A stretch of DNA of 64,000 nt. It comes from Bremia lactucae. Taxonomy: Eukaryota > Oomycota > Peronosporomycetes > Peronosporales > Peronosporaceae. This document shows, piece by piece, positions 1 to 10,803 of the stretch; position 1 is the first letter of the stretch; every line of letters begins with the position of its first letter. The translations under genes were made by a program, and so were the position numbers. The notes below the pieces were generated by a model. It did not search any database. It was given only the letters and a program-made list of their open reading frames with translations, and was not told the origin of the DNA. The stretch lies in assembly GCF_004359215.1 (NCBI RefSeq), contig NC_090628.1, forward strand, positions 1,300,836 through 1,364,835. Reading direction: 5' to 3'.

Positions 1-289
1 TCTCATTCGAAGGCTCATAATCAGCCGCCTGACGGGTATCAGGCGACTGTTCCATCCTCCCCGAGTCGGCCATTTCGTCCGACTCGCACTCATAATCGAC
101 CTCTAAAGAGGGGTCGTACTCACGTGGTGAATCACCACGTGCACTCGCAACACCAAGTGTTGTGCGAGTGGAAGACACTACGGTAGACGGAACGTCTACC
201 GCAAGAGATAACAATGCGTCACCCGCGGCTGCACGAACCGCAGCCGAAGGTTCAACACTATCCTCACCCCGCATGAATTGTTCCTTCAT
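1..289 (-). CDS. Antisense ORF of the GyA Gypsy element, partial
   Basis: Reading the minus strand from the ATG at 289 there is an open frame of about 96 codons with no stop, running off the window edge. The product is acidic, with an Ala-rich stretch followed by a D/E-rich stretch containing SPREYDPSLEVDYECESDE. The same region of the GyA copy at 17339-17086 encodes a related peptide (SPRECDPSLEVDYECESDE). The differences fall mostly at third positions of this antisense frame, which argues that the frame is translated. The ATG lies 119 bp inside the 3' LTR. I do not recognise the protein and assign no function. It runs opposite to gag-pol, so it would need a promoter in or near the 3' LTR. 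Confidence 0.6.
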   Translation of the reverse strand, partial: MKEQFMRGEDSVEPSAAVRAAAGDALLSLAVDVPSTVVSSTRTTLGVASARGDSPREYDPSLEVDYECESDEMADSGRMEQSPDTRQAADYEPSNE

Positions 290-408
290 GCGATGGAATT
301 TAAAATGATGGATCTGACCAATCAAAATCATTTTAAAAATTAAGTGGTCATTTAGCGACCACTCCACCTAATGACATTCAGAGTGATTGTCGTTTAAGGG
401 AGGGGTGA
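1..408 (+). mobile_element. 3' internal end of a Gypsy element (family GyA), cut by the window edge
   Basis: This is the non-pol tail of a GyA Gypsy element, ending in a polypurine tract (about 397-408) next to the LTR at 409. It aligns by eye with 17080-17458 of the full-length GyA copy. It carries an antisense ORF (see 1-289) and a chain of perfect hairpins: stem 121-130/132-141, stem 142-149/163-170, and stem 181-189/193-201. The rest of the element lies outside the window. Confidence 0.85.
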
Positions 409-858
409 TGTAACGGGGTGTATCGTTACATGAAATTAACAATAAAAGATTGTTAATTAATATTATCCAAAAGGTAGATAATATTTGGAGGAAATTACTT
501 TAAATAGTAATTTCCTGAATTCTTATCCATAAATAGGTATAGACCATTATGTCTATTTATTCCGCAGACTAATCAGCTGTAGAAGTAATCAAAGAGAGTT
601 ACGAGATAAGATAGATAAGAATTCATTTACATGTTTAGTATTAGTTTATAGTTAAGACAACATTTACAAAGATAGATTAACAAGACACTTAACTATATTA
701 ATACAGTTTTCATTTTACCCTCTTAAGTTAACTTGTCTTAAGAGAAGTCTTCCTCTATACGTACAGTGTACGTCACCTAACGAGAGGCACCACTCACATC
801 TGAAGCAGTGTGAAGTGGACTTGTACTGAAACAGTACAAGTCGCAGTGCCCCGTTACA
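409..858 (+). repeat. 3' LTR of a GyA Gypsy element
   Basis: The 450-bp repeat starts TGTAACGGGG and ends CCCCGTTACA, a perfect 10-bp terminal inverted repeat, and follows a purine tract. It is similar over its length to the LTRs at 9093-9532 and 17459-17899. Strong internal hairpins include an 11-bp perfect stem at 818-828/832-842. Confidence 0.9.
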
Positions 859-861
859 CTG

Positions 862-1109
862 AGCCTCGAGCTGTCCATCCTATTTATAAGCAATCCCCTT
901 ACCTCGAGAACTGCCAGGAATAAGAGAGGAGCCAGCGAAGAACCTTGACGAATACCTGATGTGACCGGTATCACCTTTGATTGTCCTCCATTCATCCCGA
1001 AACGGGCGACCGTGCCATGATGCAGACGAAACACGAGATCCACGAATCGATCATCAAGACCAATCGTCTAAGTGCTTCTAATAGATAAGCTCGGTCCAAT
1101 GTGTCATAG
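862..1109 (-). pseudogene. LINE (non-LTR retrotransposon) reverse transcriptase fragment
   Basis: On the minus strand this encodes part of a non-LTR reverse transcriptase. The most recognisable piece is TSGIRQGSSLAPLLFL, the conserved block before the catalytic motif in LINE reverse transcriptases. A second piece upstream (DTLDRAYLLEALRRL) is in another frame, so at least one frameshift lies near 1060. The catalytic FADD-type box is missing, cut off by the GyA LTR at 858. The other side ends at the GyB LTR at 1110. It is a dead fragment caught between two LTRs. Confidence 0.7.
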
Positions 1110-1656
1110 TGTAGGCGGGCACGTCGTAATGCGGCCACGCTCTACTTAGACACACGCCCGCATGGCGAGGAAGCGGTTAAACCAGCTTCTCTTGCGTTCA
1201 GTGAGGTAGTTGTAGTGGGCGCCTTAGCGACCTCACCCAACGCACTAAGTACTATAGTAAAGTGTCATCACGGGAGCGGTAATCCGGCTCCTTGTGCGCA
1301 CTTACCAAGAAGGAAGTAGTTTTCAGACTGTTTTATTTTAATCGCATTAAATATAAATACCTATTTTTACCAATCAAAAATGTCATCTCTAGATACCACT
1401 AATATGTATTGCGAGCATATCTTTCTAGATACCTCGCGTAACGGATGAAGCTAGCCGTCATCACGGATGACGCTGGGCGTCATCCCTCCTAATGAGAATG
1501 CACCTATGTGCATCAAAAACAAGGGTTGGTCACAAATGTGTACCACACCCGAGTACTGGTCTAATTGATTTTTTTAAGTAATTGGCCATCCCCTTAAGTA
1601 CACCAAGTATACTTAACGGGGACTATGTAAAATTAGGGCAACTTTAGCCCGTTACA
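1110..1656 (-). repeat. LTR of Gypsy family GyB, reverse orientation
   Basis: On the minus strand it reads TGTAACGGGC...CCCGCCTACA and aligns by eye with the LTRs at 49032-49552 and 62860-63380. No target site duplication is visible and no internal element sequence flanks it, so it may be a solo LTR or a cut one. Confidence 0.8.
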
Positions 1657-1978
1657 AGACCTTTCCTCTTTTCGCGAATATTTACAATAACAAAACATTC
1701 ACGGCGACCATATATCAGTAAAAATACATTATGTTACATCAGAATTGTTTTTCACAAATCAATTTGCGGCTATATATATCACCCTATACAGTTTTTGAAA
1801 CGCAATCCGAAAACTGCACAGATCTAGCAAGTGATTCGATATCTTTAAGGAGGGACTCAGCTTGTAAAAATGATACCAGCGACAGGACTGTAAAGCCAAA
1901 AATGAGTATATTGAGTGAGTGAGTTATTGTGAGCGAATCAATATCATGATTATTTGCCTTTAGTGTTAAAGCTGATAT
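1657..1978. other. Unassigned spacer
   Basis: AT-rich sequence between a GyB LTR and a Copia LTR. A 63-codon open frame at 1731-1922 has no recognisable motif. I see no supported feature. Confidence 0.4.
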
Positions 1979-2260
1979 TGTGACTGTTCAGCAACCGAAC
2001 GAGCCCACGTTGCTTGTTGGAGGTCGAAATGCTTAAGCTCCATCTGATTGATGAGACTACGTTACTTTTATCTGCTTTCTAATTGAAGGACAACGTGAGA
2101 CTTATCTACCTGTTGATTGATAGAACAACAGGATGATCTACATATGATTCATAAGACAAGTTTGGACTAAGTACAAAAGATAGGAGCTAACTTAATCATA
2201 ATATAAGTTTTGATTTTTGTGACCCAGCCGACCGAACACTTCTCACGTGTTAAGTCGTAT
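1979..2260 (+). repeat. Copia LTR remnant
   Basis: It begins TGTGACTGTTCAGCAACC and is similar to the Copia LTR at 19568 (TGTAACTGTTTAGCAACC), including shared blocks near GATTGATTGGACAA and AAGACAAGTTTGGACTAAG. The 3' boundary is approximate. Confidence 0.6.
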
Positions 2261-2364
2261 GATTTCATATGATGAGCCCAAGTAACTTTTTCCAGTATAA
2301 GAGTGCGACCCTTCGATGGGAGCAAGTACGCTTTGTGGAATTTTAATATGAGAATGGATAAGCT

Positions 2365-3811
2365 CTTATTTTGGCAAGGTGGACCACTATGCGAGAGACT
2401 GCCGATCTAAGAAGCGTGCGTAGCCTAGTGGCGAAGATCAGACAAACTTTATATTTTTTGCGGCTGAATTGTCAGCAAGCGGCGCGAGGGTTATCGATAG
2501 CGGCATGTGTGCGAGGACCATGATACGGTTATGAAGTATACCGCGTTAGAAAACTCGCAAAGTATTTTAATCGCAAGTAAGGGTTGAAAAAGAGTACAAA
2601 GCTAAAGATTCTCGGTCCTGGAACAGTTGCGCTGCGAGTTTGGTCGGGGATCTCATGTATTAACGCAACTTTGGACAGGACACCGCACGTGTAGGATATA
2701 TACCAGAGAACTGCACATGGCGTGTATACTAAAATGGCCGAGGATCAATCCTTCATGAATTTAGAAAGCAAGACAGTGGCGACAGGCTCGAAGAGTGGTA
2801 AGTTTCAATCCCAACACGGATGCCGAAGTAGATTTCCACGCTGCTTTAAGCGAATCTGGCGTGTAGATACGACAATTTGGTCACGCCTTGCACTGAACAG
2901 TGAACAGAATGGTCAACGTCGGCCATATTAGCAGCGCCAAGGTTGAGGTGGAAGGTGGAAAAGTTTTTGCGGCAGCCGAACAAGTCAAAAAGACTTTCAA
3001 GGCGAAGCGGCGTTGAAGCAAGGGAGAGTATGCGCTCAGATAGCGTCATTTGCTCGGACGTTGTTAATCTAATTACCCACGCTTCCTTGTCCGTATTTAG
3101 GTACATAGCGTTTTTAAGGATGAAAAGTCGATACGTCACTTTATATCCTATGCGGGTCAAGAGCGAAGTGCTGGAAGCATTTGCGAAGCTTTGCAAGGAA
3201 GTCAAGACGATATTAGGAGCGAATATTAAGTCCTGCGTTGCAATAATGCAGGCAATATCAAGCTCGTATTAATAAAATTTGCGAAGCGCACGGGAACAAG
3301 CGCGAGTTAACAGTGCCGTAAGAACCATAGCAAAATGACATGCTTTGCGAGTTGAATAGAACTCTTGTCGAAAGGAAAGATGTATGCTCAAAGACAGTGA
3401 CCTACCCAGACAACGCTACTGATTCGAGGCGATGGGGCAGCAGCAGAAATGCAAAATGGCTGCGAATTCGCGAAGCAAAAAATCACGTCCTTTTAATCTG
3501 GTAGTAAACGAAAGCCGCATGTGAAGCACATCAGTGTGTTTGGCACCCTATGCTATGCACATTTGGCCATAAAAATCAAAGATGGCAGACGATTGAGGGA
3601 CAAAGTGCTATCTTATAGACGCAATCATCGTATCACCACGTGTAAATTTTGTCGAAATCCCAGCAAGCATAAAGATAAGCAGTACCTTGAAGTGATCAGT
3701 CCTGTGATAAGATTTAATGAAACTGGCCAAGCATCACCGACAATGATTTTTCTAACGCCACATTACGCAGATGTTCGACCACTGGAAGGCACGAAGAGCC
3801 AACTGTTAGAA
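2365..3811 (+). pseudogene. Copia gag-pol fragment
   Basis: Broken Copia coding sequence in the plus direction. The order seen is: the end of a CCHC zinc knuckle (GKVDHYARDCRSK near 2370), a protease remnant (VIDSG near 2495), an integrase core (residues such as KSRYVTLYPMRVKSEVLEAF near 3120-3180) and the region after the integrase (SISVFGTLCYAHL near 3522). Many stops and frameshifts. Reverse transcriptase and RNase H are absent because the LTR of the next Copia element starts at 3817. Neither end shows a target duplication. Confidence 0.7.
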
Positions 3812-3816
3812 ATTGA

Positions 3817-4215
3817 TGTGTACCCAAAACGTTTTAGGCTTTATGCATATGCGTGTTTATATATACATGAAAGAAAAGGGATCGTTTGGTAGTCATAATA
3901 CAGAGAAATAGTTTGTGGTAAATATCATGCGCTGTATTGCAGTGCCATCCCACAGGTCGCAGCTCGATGCCCGGCAACGAAATCTTCGACAACTGGTGTT
4001 TAAGGATCACTAGCACTGTCCTGCCAGACAGTGACGCCCCCCATTTTATGGTGGTCCTCATATGTGGGAAAGGAGAGCACGAACAATAGAAATGAGATAA
4101 CGGTAGGATACAGTCAACGGTAGGATCGAGATTTACTCAAAGTACAATTCACATTTCGGTTTGCAATCTTGACAGTAAGCCCATCCTCAAGCTCATAGGA
4201 TATCGTAATTTAACA
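3817..4215 (+). repeat. 5' LTR of the Copia element
   Basis: About 399 bp, matching 8190-8914 apart from the SINE insertion. Shared blocks include AAATAGTTTGTGG, CTGTCCTGCCAGACAGTGACG (as CTGTCCTGCC...) and TTCGGTTTGCAATC. It starts TGTG and ends ACA. The sequence following it (GGTTGTGAGCC) is the likely primer binding site. Confidence 0.8.
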
Positions 4216-4225
4216 GGTTGTGAGC

Positions 4226-7200
4226 CTAAGAAACGACTCCGGTTTCAAGATTGAGCCTTTTGATGGATCAAACTACGTGCTATGGAGCTACAAGATGAAG
4301 ATGTACCGCATGTCCAATGGGTTGTGGGGAATTGTCTCCGGAGGAAGCGCAACAAATAAAGTAAAGGATTAGCAAGCACACGCTGCGATCGCGTTGAATC
4401 TGAGTGATGCGCAGTTGATGCACGTCATCGACGCGACAACGGCGAGAGAGGCGTGGAGAAGGCTGGCGAGATTTGATCGCACGCAAGACATTGCGAATCG
4501 ACTTTGGCTTAAGCAAAATTTTGCATTGTTCAAGTATACAAGTATCAGTGGTCATGTGACGGAGCTTGAAGATCTAGTGATGAAGATAAATAGCGCAAGC
4601 TGCGGGTCAAGCGAAGAAGATATATGTGCGATGATGCTGAGGGGCCTGCCTGTAAGCTACGAGAGCTTAATTCAGGCGCTCCGCATTTCGGTGTCAAGTC
4701 TTAATAGCGACTTCGTGGGCAAACTGATTGCTGAGAGGAAGTGCGGCCCAAGGACACGGCACGGGTAGAAGAATCCACAAATCACAAACAAGAGAGCCCC
4801 CGAAGAAGCAGCAAGAACGGAGTGCTAGCAGACCGTCAAGGGCGTGTTTCAACTGTGGCAAGGTCGGCCACTATGCTAGAGATTGCCGTTCAAGTCGTGG
4901 ACCAAGAGGAACACGAGAAGCGGGATACGACCACTCCAACGTCGCATTTAATGCTAGCGAAGAGCCCGCCAGCGGCTGCTGGGTTATGGACAGTGGCGCA
5001 TCTGCAGACAAGTGCAAGGACCGGGAAGCTTTTGTGGAGTAGAAGGAAGCGTGTCAGGCATGCAGTATATAAAGCGCGAAGAGTGATGTGAAGCTCGAGG
5101 TCATAGGCGATGGGGCGGTGAAGCTACGAGTTTGGACCGGGCATTCATGGATCGATGCTCGCCTCGGAAACACTCTCTATGTTGAAGATCTCTCAAAGAA
5201 TTTGTTCCCACTAAATGACAGTAGAGATCACGCTCAAAAAATAGTGCGTCATGAAGCGAGGCGGGACACCAGTTGCCACTGGAAGGAAGCAGGGCTTTCG
5301 ATGTACCTCAACGTTGAGGTTGGTGCGGAGCACCACGTAGCCGAGTACGAGAGCGAGCCATGACACAAAAGACTGGGTCAGGTATCGTTTGGAACGATAA
5401 ATTCTATGATCAAGGAGGGAAGGATCAAGGGCGCGGAAATGAAGGACGACGTCTTAGATGACGTAGCGCGACATCTAAGCAAGTGCGCAAGTCATTCAAA
5501 GCAAGCGGGGAACACAAAGGACTCAGGAGAGTGCTTGTTTGACGGTATCGTATGCTCAGACGTGCTTGTTTGACAGTATCGTGTGCTCCAACGTGCTTGG
5601 ACCAATCACTCCAGCTTCAAGATCCGGTTTTAAGTATATTGTGAGCTTCATCCTGATATAGAGCCGGTACGTGACTATATATTCGTTGCGAAAGAATAGT
5701 GAAGTCATGAGCGTGTTCGCAAGGTTTTATCGCGAGACTAAGCTAGCGTCTGGGACTAAGATCAAGGTTATGCAAAGTGACAACGGTGGCGGTTACCTAA
5801 ACGCGGCAATGGACAACTTCTGCAAAGAAAAAAAAAATAATCAAGCAAGAGTTCACGGTTCCGTTCAATCCTAAACAGAACGGCATGGCAGAGCGCGTGA
5901 ATCAAATTATGGTGGAGATGATCCGCTGCATGCTTAGGGAAAGCGGTCTCGACAAGTCTTACTGGTGCGAGGCTTTAAAAGTCAGCGGCAGACATCGGAA
6001 TTTGATTTGCAGCTCCTCTAACAAGAAGTCAAGTCCGTACGAGATAATGTTCAAGCGATAGCCGCGCATCGATCACATGCGCGTGTTTGGTTCGCAATAC
6101 CACGCGGACGTAACGAAGGAGAAGCGAAAGAAGCTGGACGATTCAGGCGTGAATTGTAACTTTCTTGGCTACGCAAAGGATACAAGGCGTAGCGACTACG
6201 TAACGCGGATCATGGATCAATTATAATTTCAAGAAGAATGACATTTCTGAGCACTCGTCGCGAAGAGAATGAAAATGGAAGACAAGCGAATTATCGACAT
6301 CATTGGAGGTGTCGATAATTTGGAGACGTCGGCACTTGACGACAATGGTGTGGAGGTTCCAGCAACTGATGAAAGGCTTCGGACTCCGCCACTTCGAGCT
6401 TGCCGTGATCCGGTTCGTGGTAGCCAAAACGAGTCCAGTATTTAAGGTCAGGTTCCCACTCGAGCATCAAGCACGACCGGGAGAGACGGCGGAGAAGAGT
6501 GGATGGGCGACCAATTCAAAAGAAACGCGGTGTGGTGCGCTTCGGACAAGAGTTCCCCCACCCTACGCCGTGGCCACTTCGACATGGACGGCTTTCAAGA
6601 GAAACGACTCGTTCTATTGCTTTGTTGCAGATGATGATGGAGAACAAGTTTCGACCTACGATGAAGTGGGTAAGAATAAAAAACAGTGACTGAAAGCGAT
6701 GAAGAGCGAGATGCAGTCACTTAACGAACGCATAACGTGAACGCTACTAAACATGCCACTGGACCAGAAGGCTTTGGATGCAAGTGGGTATTTCAGATCA
6801 AGCACGATCCAAGGGAAATATTGTAAAGTTCAAGGTACGATTAGATACGAAAGGAATTACGCAGTGACCTGAGATCAACTTCGTCGAGACTTTTGCATCA
6901 GTGGCAAAGAGTCAACCAATACGGTGTTGGCAATTGCAGCAGCTGCAGACTTGGAGGCAGAAAATGTCAACGTTGATACCGCATACTTGTACGGAGAAGT
7001 TGATGAGAAGATCTACATGGACCAACCCGACGGTTTTGAAGATGAACAAATCGGATGAAGAATTGTTTGCTGCAGAAAGCGCTGCCTGGAACCAAGCAAA
7101 CGGCGCGGTAGTGGAACAGCAAACCAAAACAGCATATGGAGGACCAAGTATTCAAAAGCACTTCAGCACATGTGTTTATTCGAGTGTTAAGCGGCGAATA

Positions 7201-8146
7201 CGGATCGTCATTATTTACGTGGGCGACCTAATGCTGTTTGGTAAAATTAAGGAGCACATCACGGACTATGAGACGGCACTTAAGCAACAGTTCAGCATAA
7301 AGGACCTTTTCGATCTCAAGTACTGCATGAGAATCGAGATTCACCGCAAGCGCGACGAAAACTTGATCAAGATGAAACAGCAGGCATACAATAGGCGACT
7401 CTCGAAAAAGTCAAGAATTGCAAGGACGTGCGCACATCAGCGGACAACAATTCGAAACTAGTGAAGATGCCTCAAGAGGAAGCGATTGTACCGAAAATTT
7501 CGTATCGCGAACTGGTGGTTACATACACGACCAGACATTGCGCCCCATGCGGTTGGCGAAGTTGCCAGGTTCTGTGAGCGCTACGGGAAGCCACACTGGG
7601 TGGCGGCCAAGCGAGTTCTCAAGTACTTGAAGACGACTTAAGGTATCAGCATTGGTTTTAGCGCCGTTAGCAAGGATGAGCTCAATAAAGTTGCGGATGC
7701 AAACTGAGCAGGCGACTTAGACACGCGACGTTCAGCGACATGATACGTGTTCTTTCTGAACGGCGGCACGATCTCATAGAATTCCAATCGCCATTCAACT
7801 GTTGCGACATCAAGCACGGAAGTAGAGTACCTGAGTTTGTTCAGCGCAACTCAAGAGGCAGTCTGGTTTCGAAATCTGATAAAGGACTTGAAGCTCAAGA
7901 CGGATACGGCGACGGCAAATTTTCAACACAATCAAGGATGTATTGCGCTGGTCAAGAATCCTGCTACCATTCGCGCATGAAGTACATCGACATCAAGTTT
8001 CATTTCTTGCGTGAGAAGGTGGCAAGTGAGGTAATTGCGCAGGAGTACAAGCCGACGGAAGATATGATCGCGGACGAGTTGACTTAGGCTCTTCCAAGAG
8101 ACAAGCACACCAAGTGTATCATGGGGCTCGGCATGGCGGCGTAAGA
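4226..8146 (+). pseudogene. Copia gag-pol polyprotein, inactivated
   Basis: Gag runs from about 4226 (FDGSNYVLWSYKMKMY, typical of Copia gag N termini) to 4768, with an in-frame stop at 4370. After a frameshift the CCHC knuckle CFNCGKVGHYARDC is intact near 4840, followed by the protease motif MDSGAS near 4987. The integrase core lies around 5580-6200, with MQSDNGGGY near 5773 and a reading shift before PFNPKQNGMAERVNQ. The reverse transcriptase motif reads YVGD near 7215 instead of YVDD, so a catalytic aspartate is lost. RNase H ends with KPTEDMIADELT at about 8085. Stops and frameshifts are spread throughout. No ATG is left at the gag start. Confidence 0.85.
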
Positions 8147-8189
8147 GCATCACTTCGGGTGTACATCAAGGGAGAGAGTTAAAGATTGA

Positions 8190-8914
8190 TGTGTTCATCG
8201 GAAATGTTGCGTTTTATGCAAATGCGTGTATACGTGAAATAAATAAATGAGAACAAGGAATCGTATGATAAGAATAATAGGGAGAAATAGTGTGCGGAAA
8301 ACCCATGCGTTGTAGCTCAGTTGAAAGTCAGTCGTAGATATACCGTTAACACAACCTATACCTACTCGGCTTTGGCTAAGATATTTTACAACTCATCCTT
8401 TTAAATCTGATTTTATCGTTCATTTTTTTTTATTTCCAATTCTAGCCCTAGGGCTTATCTGTGCTTAACGATACCCGGGGTCCCGGGGGTATTGGAAAGT
8501 CTGCTACATGTGCTGATTTTGGTTGCAGCGGGTTTTGAGCCCGTGACCTTCGAGTCGACACATCTGTGATTTAACACTGCACCAGGGTAGTAGTCGCAGC
8601 ACTGTAGCTCAGTCAGGTAAGTTATAGCAGTACCATCCCGTAGATCACCGATCCGATACCCGGCAACGACCAAAAGTAAACCCTTCGTGAAACGGTGATC
8701 GGGGTTCTCCTGCGCTGTCCTGCCAGACAGTGACGTCCCCAATCTTATGGTGGTCCACATATGTGGGAAAGTGGACGCACCGAACGATAGGAAAGAGATA
8801 ACGGTAGGATTAGTTAACGGTAGGATTGAAGTAAACTCAAAATACAACTCGTTTTTCGGTTTGCAATCCCGACCGTAAGCCTATCTTCAAGCCTTACAGA
8901 TATTGTAATTTACA
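8190..8914 (+). repeat. 3' LTR of the Copia element, interrupted
   Basis: It matches the 5' LTR at 3817-4215, but 281 bp of foreign sequence (8322-8602) is inserted, flanked by TGTAGCTCAGT on both sides (8311-8321 and 8603-8613). Confidence 0.8.
8322..8602 (-). mobile_element. SINE-like element with tRNA-like head
   Basis: A 281-bp insertion flanked by an 11-bp direct repeat (TGTAGCTCAGT). On the minus strand its right end reads like a tRNA: A-box-like TGGTGCAGTGTTAA at 8584-8571, then a T-arm of perfect CGGG/CCCG pairing at 8543-8529 with a B-box-like loop. The rest of the body matches, in inverse orientation, 8941-9092 plus 17905-17941. The tRNA head, short target duplication and size fit a SINE. 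I cannot say which tRNA it came from. Confidence 0.6.
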
Positions 8915-8940
8915 CTATTCCCGCTCCAAACTAAATAACG

Positions 8941-9092
8941 CATATGCAGCAGTCTTTTTGATACCCTTGGGACCCCGGGTATCGTTAAGCACAAACAACC
9001 CCGAGAATAAAATTTAAATCATCAATAAAAAAACTGAAAGAAAAATTCGATTTAAAGCATGAGCTGTAGAAAATCTTAGCCAAAGCCGAGTA
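8941..9092 (+). repeat. Second SINE-like copy, plus orientation, split by a Gypsy insertion
   Basis: It matches the reverse complement of the body of 8322-8602 (shared blocks such as CCCGGGTATCGTTAAGCACA and ATCTTAGCCAAAGCCGAGTA). The match stops at 9092, where the Gypsy element begins, and resumes at 17905 (GTAGGTACATGATGTGTTGACG). It lacks the tRNA-like head. The Gypsy insertion is therefore younger than this repeat. Confidence 0.65.
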
Positions 9093-9532
9093 TGTAACGG
9101 AGTGTATCGTTACATTGAATTAACACTTGGAGGGTTGTTAATAATTATATTGTCTAAGACGTAGATAATATTTTGGGAATATTACTTTACATAGTAACAT
9201 TCGAAAAGCAAATTCATTGGTACATATAGGCCTTTATATCTACTTGCTCCGCGGCCCAGTCAGCACTGGACGCGCGCAAAGAGAGAGACAGATAAGACTT
9301 TATTACATGTTTTGTATAAGTACATAATTAAGCTAGTGGAAAAAAGATAGAAATAATAAAACTTAATTATATTAAAAACAGAGTACTTTGACCCTCTTTA
9401 TATCATTGTCTTAACGAGAGTCTTCCTCTGCACGAACTACTGCACGTGAAATGACGTGAGGCACCACTCGCCCTGTAGCAGTGCAAATTCGACTTGTACT
9501 GAGGCAGTACAACTCGACAGTGCCCCGTTACA
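9093..9532 (+). repeat. 5' LTR of GyA
   Basis: It starts TGTAACGGAG and ends CCCCGTTACA, 440 bp. The primer binding site begins two bases after it with TGG (9535, TGGTAGCACTTTGTAGC). Confidence 0.92.
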
Positions 9533-9585
9533 CCTGGTAGCACTTTGTAGCCCGCCGCCCAAGGACCACAGTCCTATCATCTATC

Positions 9586-10803
9586 ATGGACATGTCAGGT
9601 GATTATGTAAATGGGCATCACGTTCCGCGTGAAAGCTACTCCTTTCCAAGTGATATAGCAAGGAGTGCGGTCGAACGAATGAGTTCGACCGTAGGGAATG
9701 ATGCCATCTTGGCGATGCTGTCCGGTTTGAACAGAGATGCCCCCTATTCAGCCATCGCCAAGTTCATGCAACATGAACTTGACAAGGCGAAGGAAAAAAT
9801 AGCCTTGCTTAATCAGCAAGCATCTCAACAGGCAGAACTGTTGAGGTTGCAGCAGGGTCCATAACCCTGTACCTGGGATGACGCACACGCTTTGGCCGAA
9901 AACCTTAAAGATAGACATCTCTAAGTATAGGGCAGTCGAGGGGTTGGTGGTTTCTCGAATTGGACGATTCCATAAAGGCTCATCAAATCGTCGGCTAGCA
10001 AATGCAAGTCGCATTTGCTCGATCAAATTTGGCAGGTCGTGCCAAAACTTGAGCACGAGGCCTTACATTGCGCGACCCATATGTCTTTGGGTTGCTAGAG
10101 GCTTTTAAAGCCCGGCTCAAACATACGTTTGAACCGCCTAGGGCTGAGTTCAGAGCTCGATCAGAGCTTCTCACACTCAAGCAAGGCAAGCGTGATAATT
10201 CACGCTTATGCTTAGCCCTTACGACTCTTAGCGAGTTGTATCACGAACAATCCAGTTCACGAACACATGTTGATTACGGTGTTCATGTAAGGTGTTACGG
10301 ATGGTCCCGTAAAGGCCCACCTATTCCGCTTGGAACTGGATACGCTTAAAGAAGTAACATCCGTTCCGGAACAGGAGGACTTTAGCTTGAGACAGGCTCA
10401 AGCTAGTTCGTTATCGTATCGTCCTCCAAGACGACACGAGCTTGGAGGTCCAGAACCTATGGACATCTCTTATGCCGAAAGCGAAAACCTCGCTTTTCGA
10501 ACAATAAGCGATTGCAGAAATGTATTCGCTGTCAAAAGTCACGACACTACGCTCATGAGTATTGTGCCCCAAGCCCAGTGCCGTGAGGTACTGAACGTAA
10601 TTATTGACCGAATGCCAAAAATGGCAACGGTCACGGGACGACGTTGTTGCGAAATCGCAACAGCGAAGCGGACCGCCAAAAAACGTTCGGGGTCAGTAGG
10701 GGCGCAACGCCGTACTGATTCAGCAACCTCAAGAGAATTTGGAAATCTCTTGAGTAAAGTTGCTCCAGACACACAATCATTATGTGTCTCTGCACCTGGT
10801 GAT
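9586..10803 (+). pseudogene. GyA gag
   Basis: The likely start is the ATG at 9586 (MDMSGDYVNGHHVP), 53 bp after the LTR. The first frame is open for 92 codons, with a heptad-like stretch (AKEKIALLNQQASQQAELLRL) that could form a coiled coil. Frameshifts follow. The zinc knuckle sits in a shifted frame at 10521-10565 as CIRCQKSRHYAHEYC, with one residue more than the usual spacing before the last Cys. The C-terminal gag frame opens near 10330 and runs into the protease. The gag of this group binds element RNA and forms the particle. Confidence 0.8.

Larger units (their letters stand above)
3817..8914 (+). mobile_element. Copia LTR retrotransposon, both LTRs present, decayed
   Basis: The 5' LTR is at 3817-4215 and the 3' LTR at 8190-8914, the latter enlarged by a SINE-like insertion. 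Gag, protease, integrase, reverse transcriptase and RNase H lie between them in Copia order. A purine-rich tract (8169-8178) precedes the 3' LTR. No target duplication is visible, and the LTRs differ at many sites, so the insertion is old. Confidence 0.85.

Noticed and set aside
1110..1656. Target site duplication around the reverse GyB LTR
   Set aside because: The flanking five bases (CATAG and AGACC) do not match, so I do not claim a clean solo-LTR insertion.
8603..8670. A plus-strand tRNA-like sequence (TAGCTCAGTCAGG followed by GATCCGATACCCGG)
   Set aside because: It resembles A and B boxes, but it is part of the Copia LTR and its counterpart in the 5' LTR (about 3930-3985) is too diverged to support a tRNA origin.
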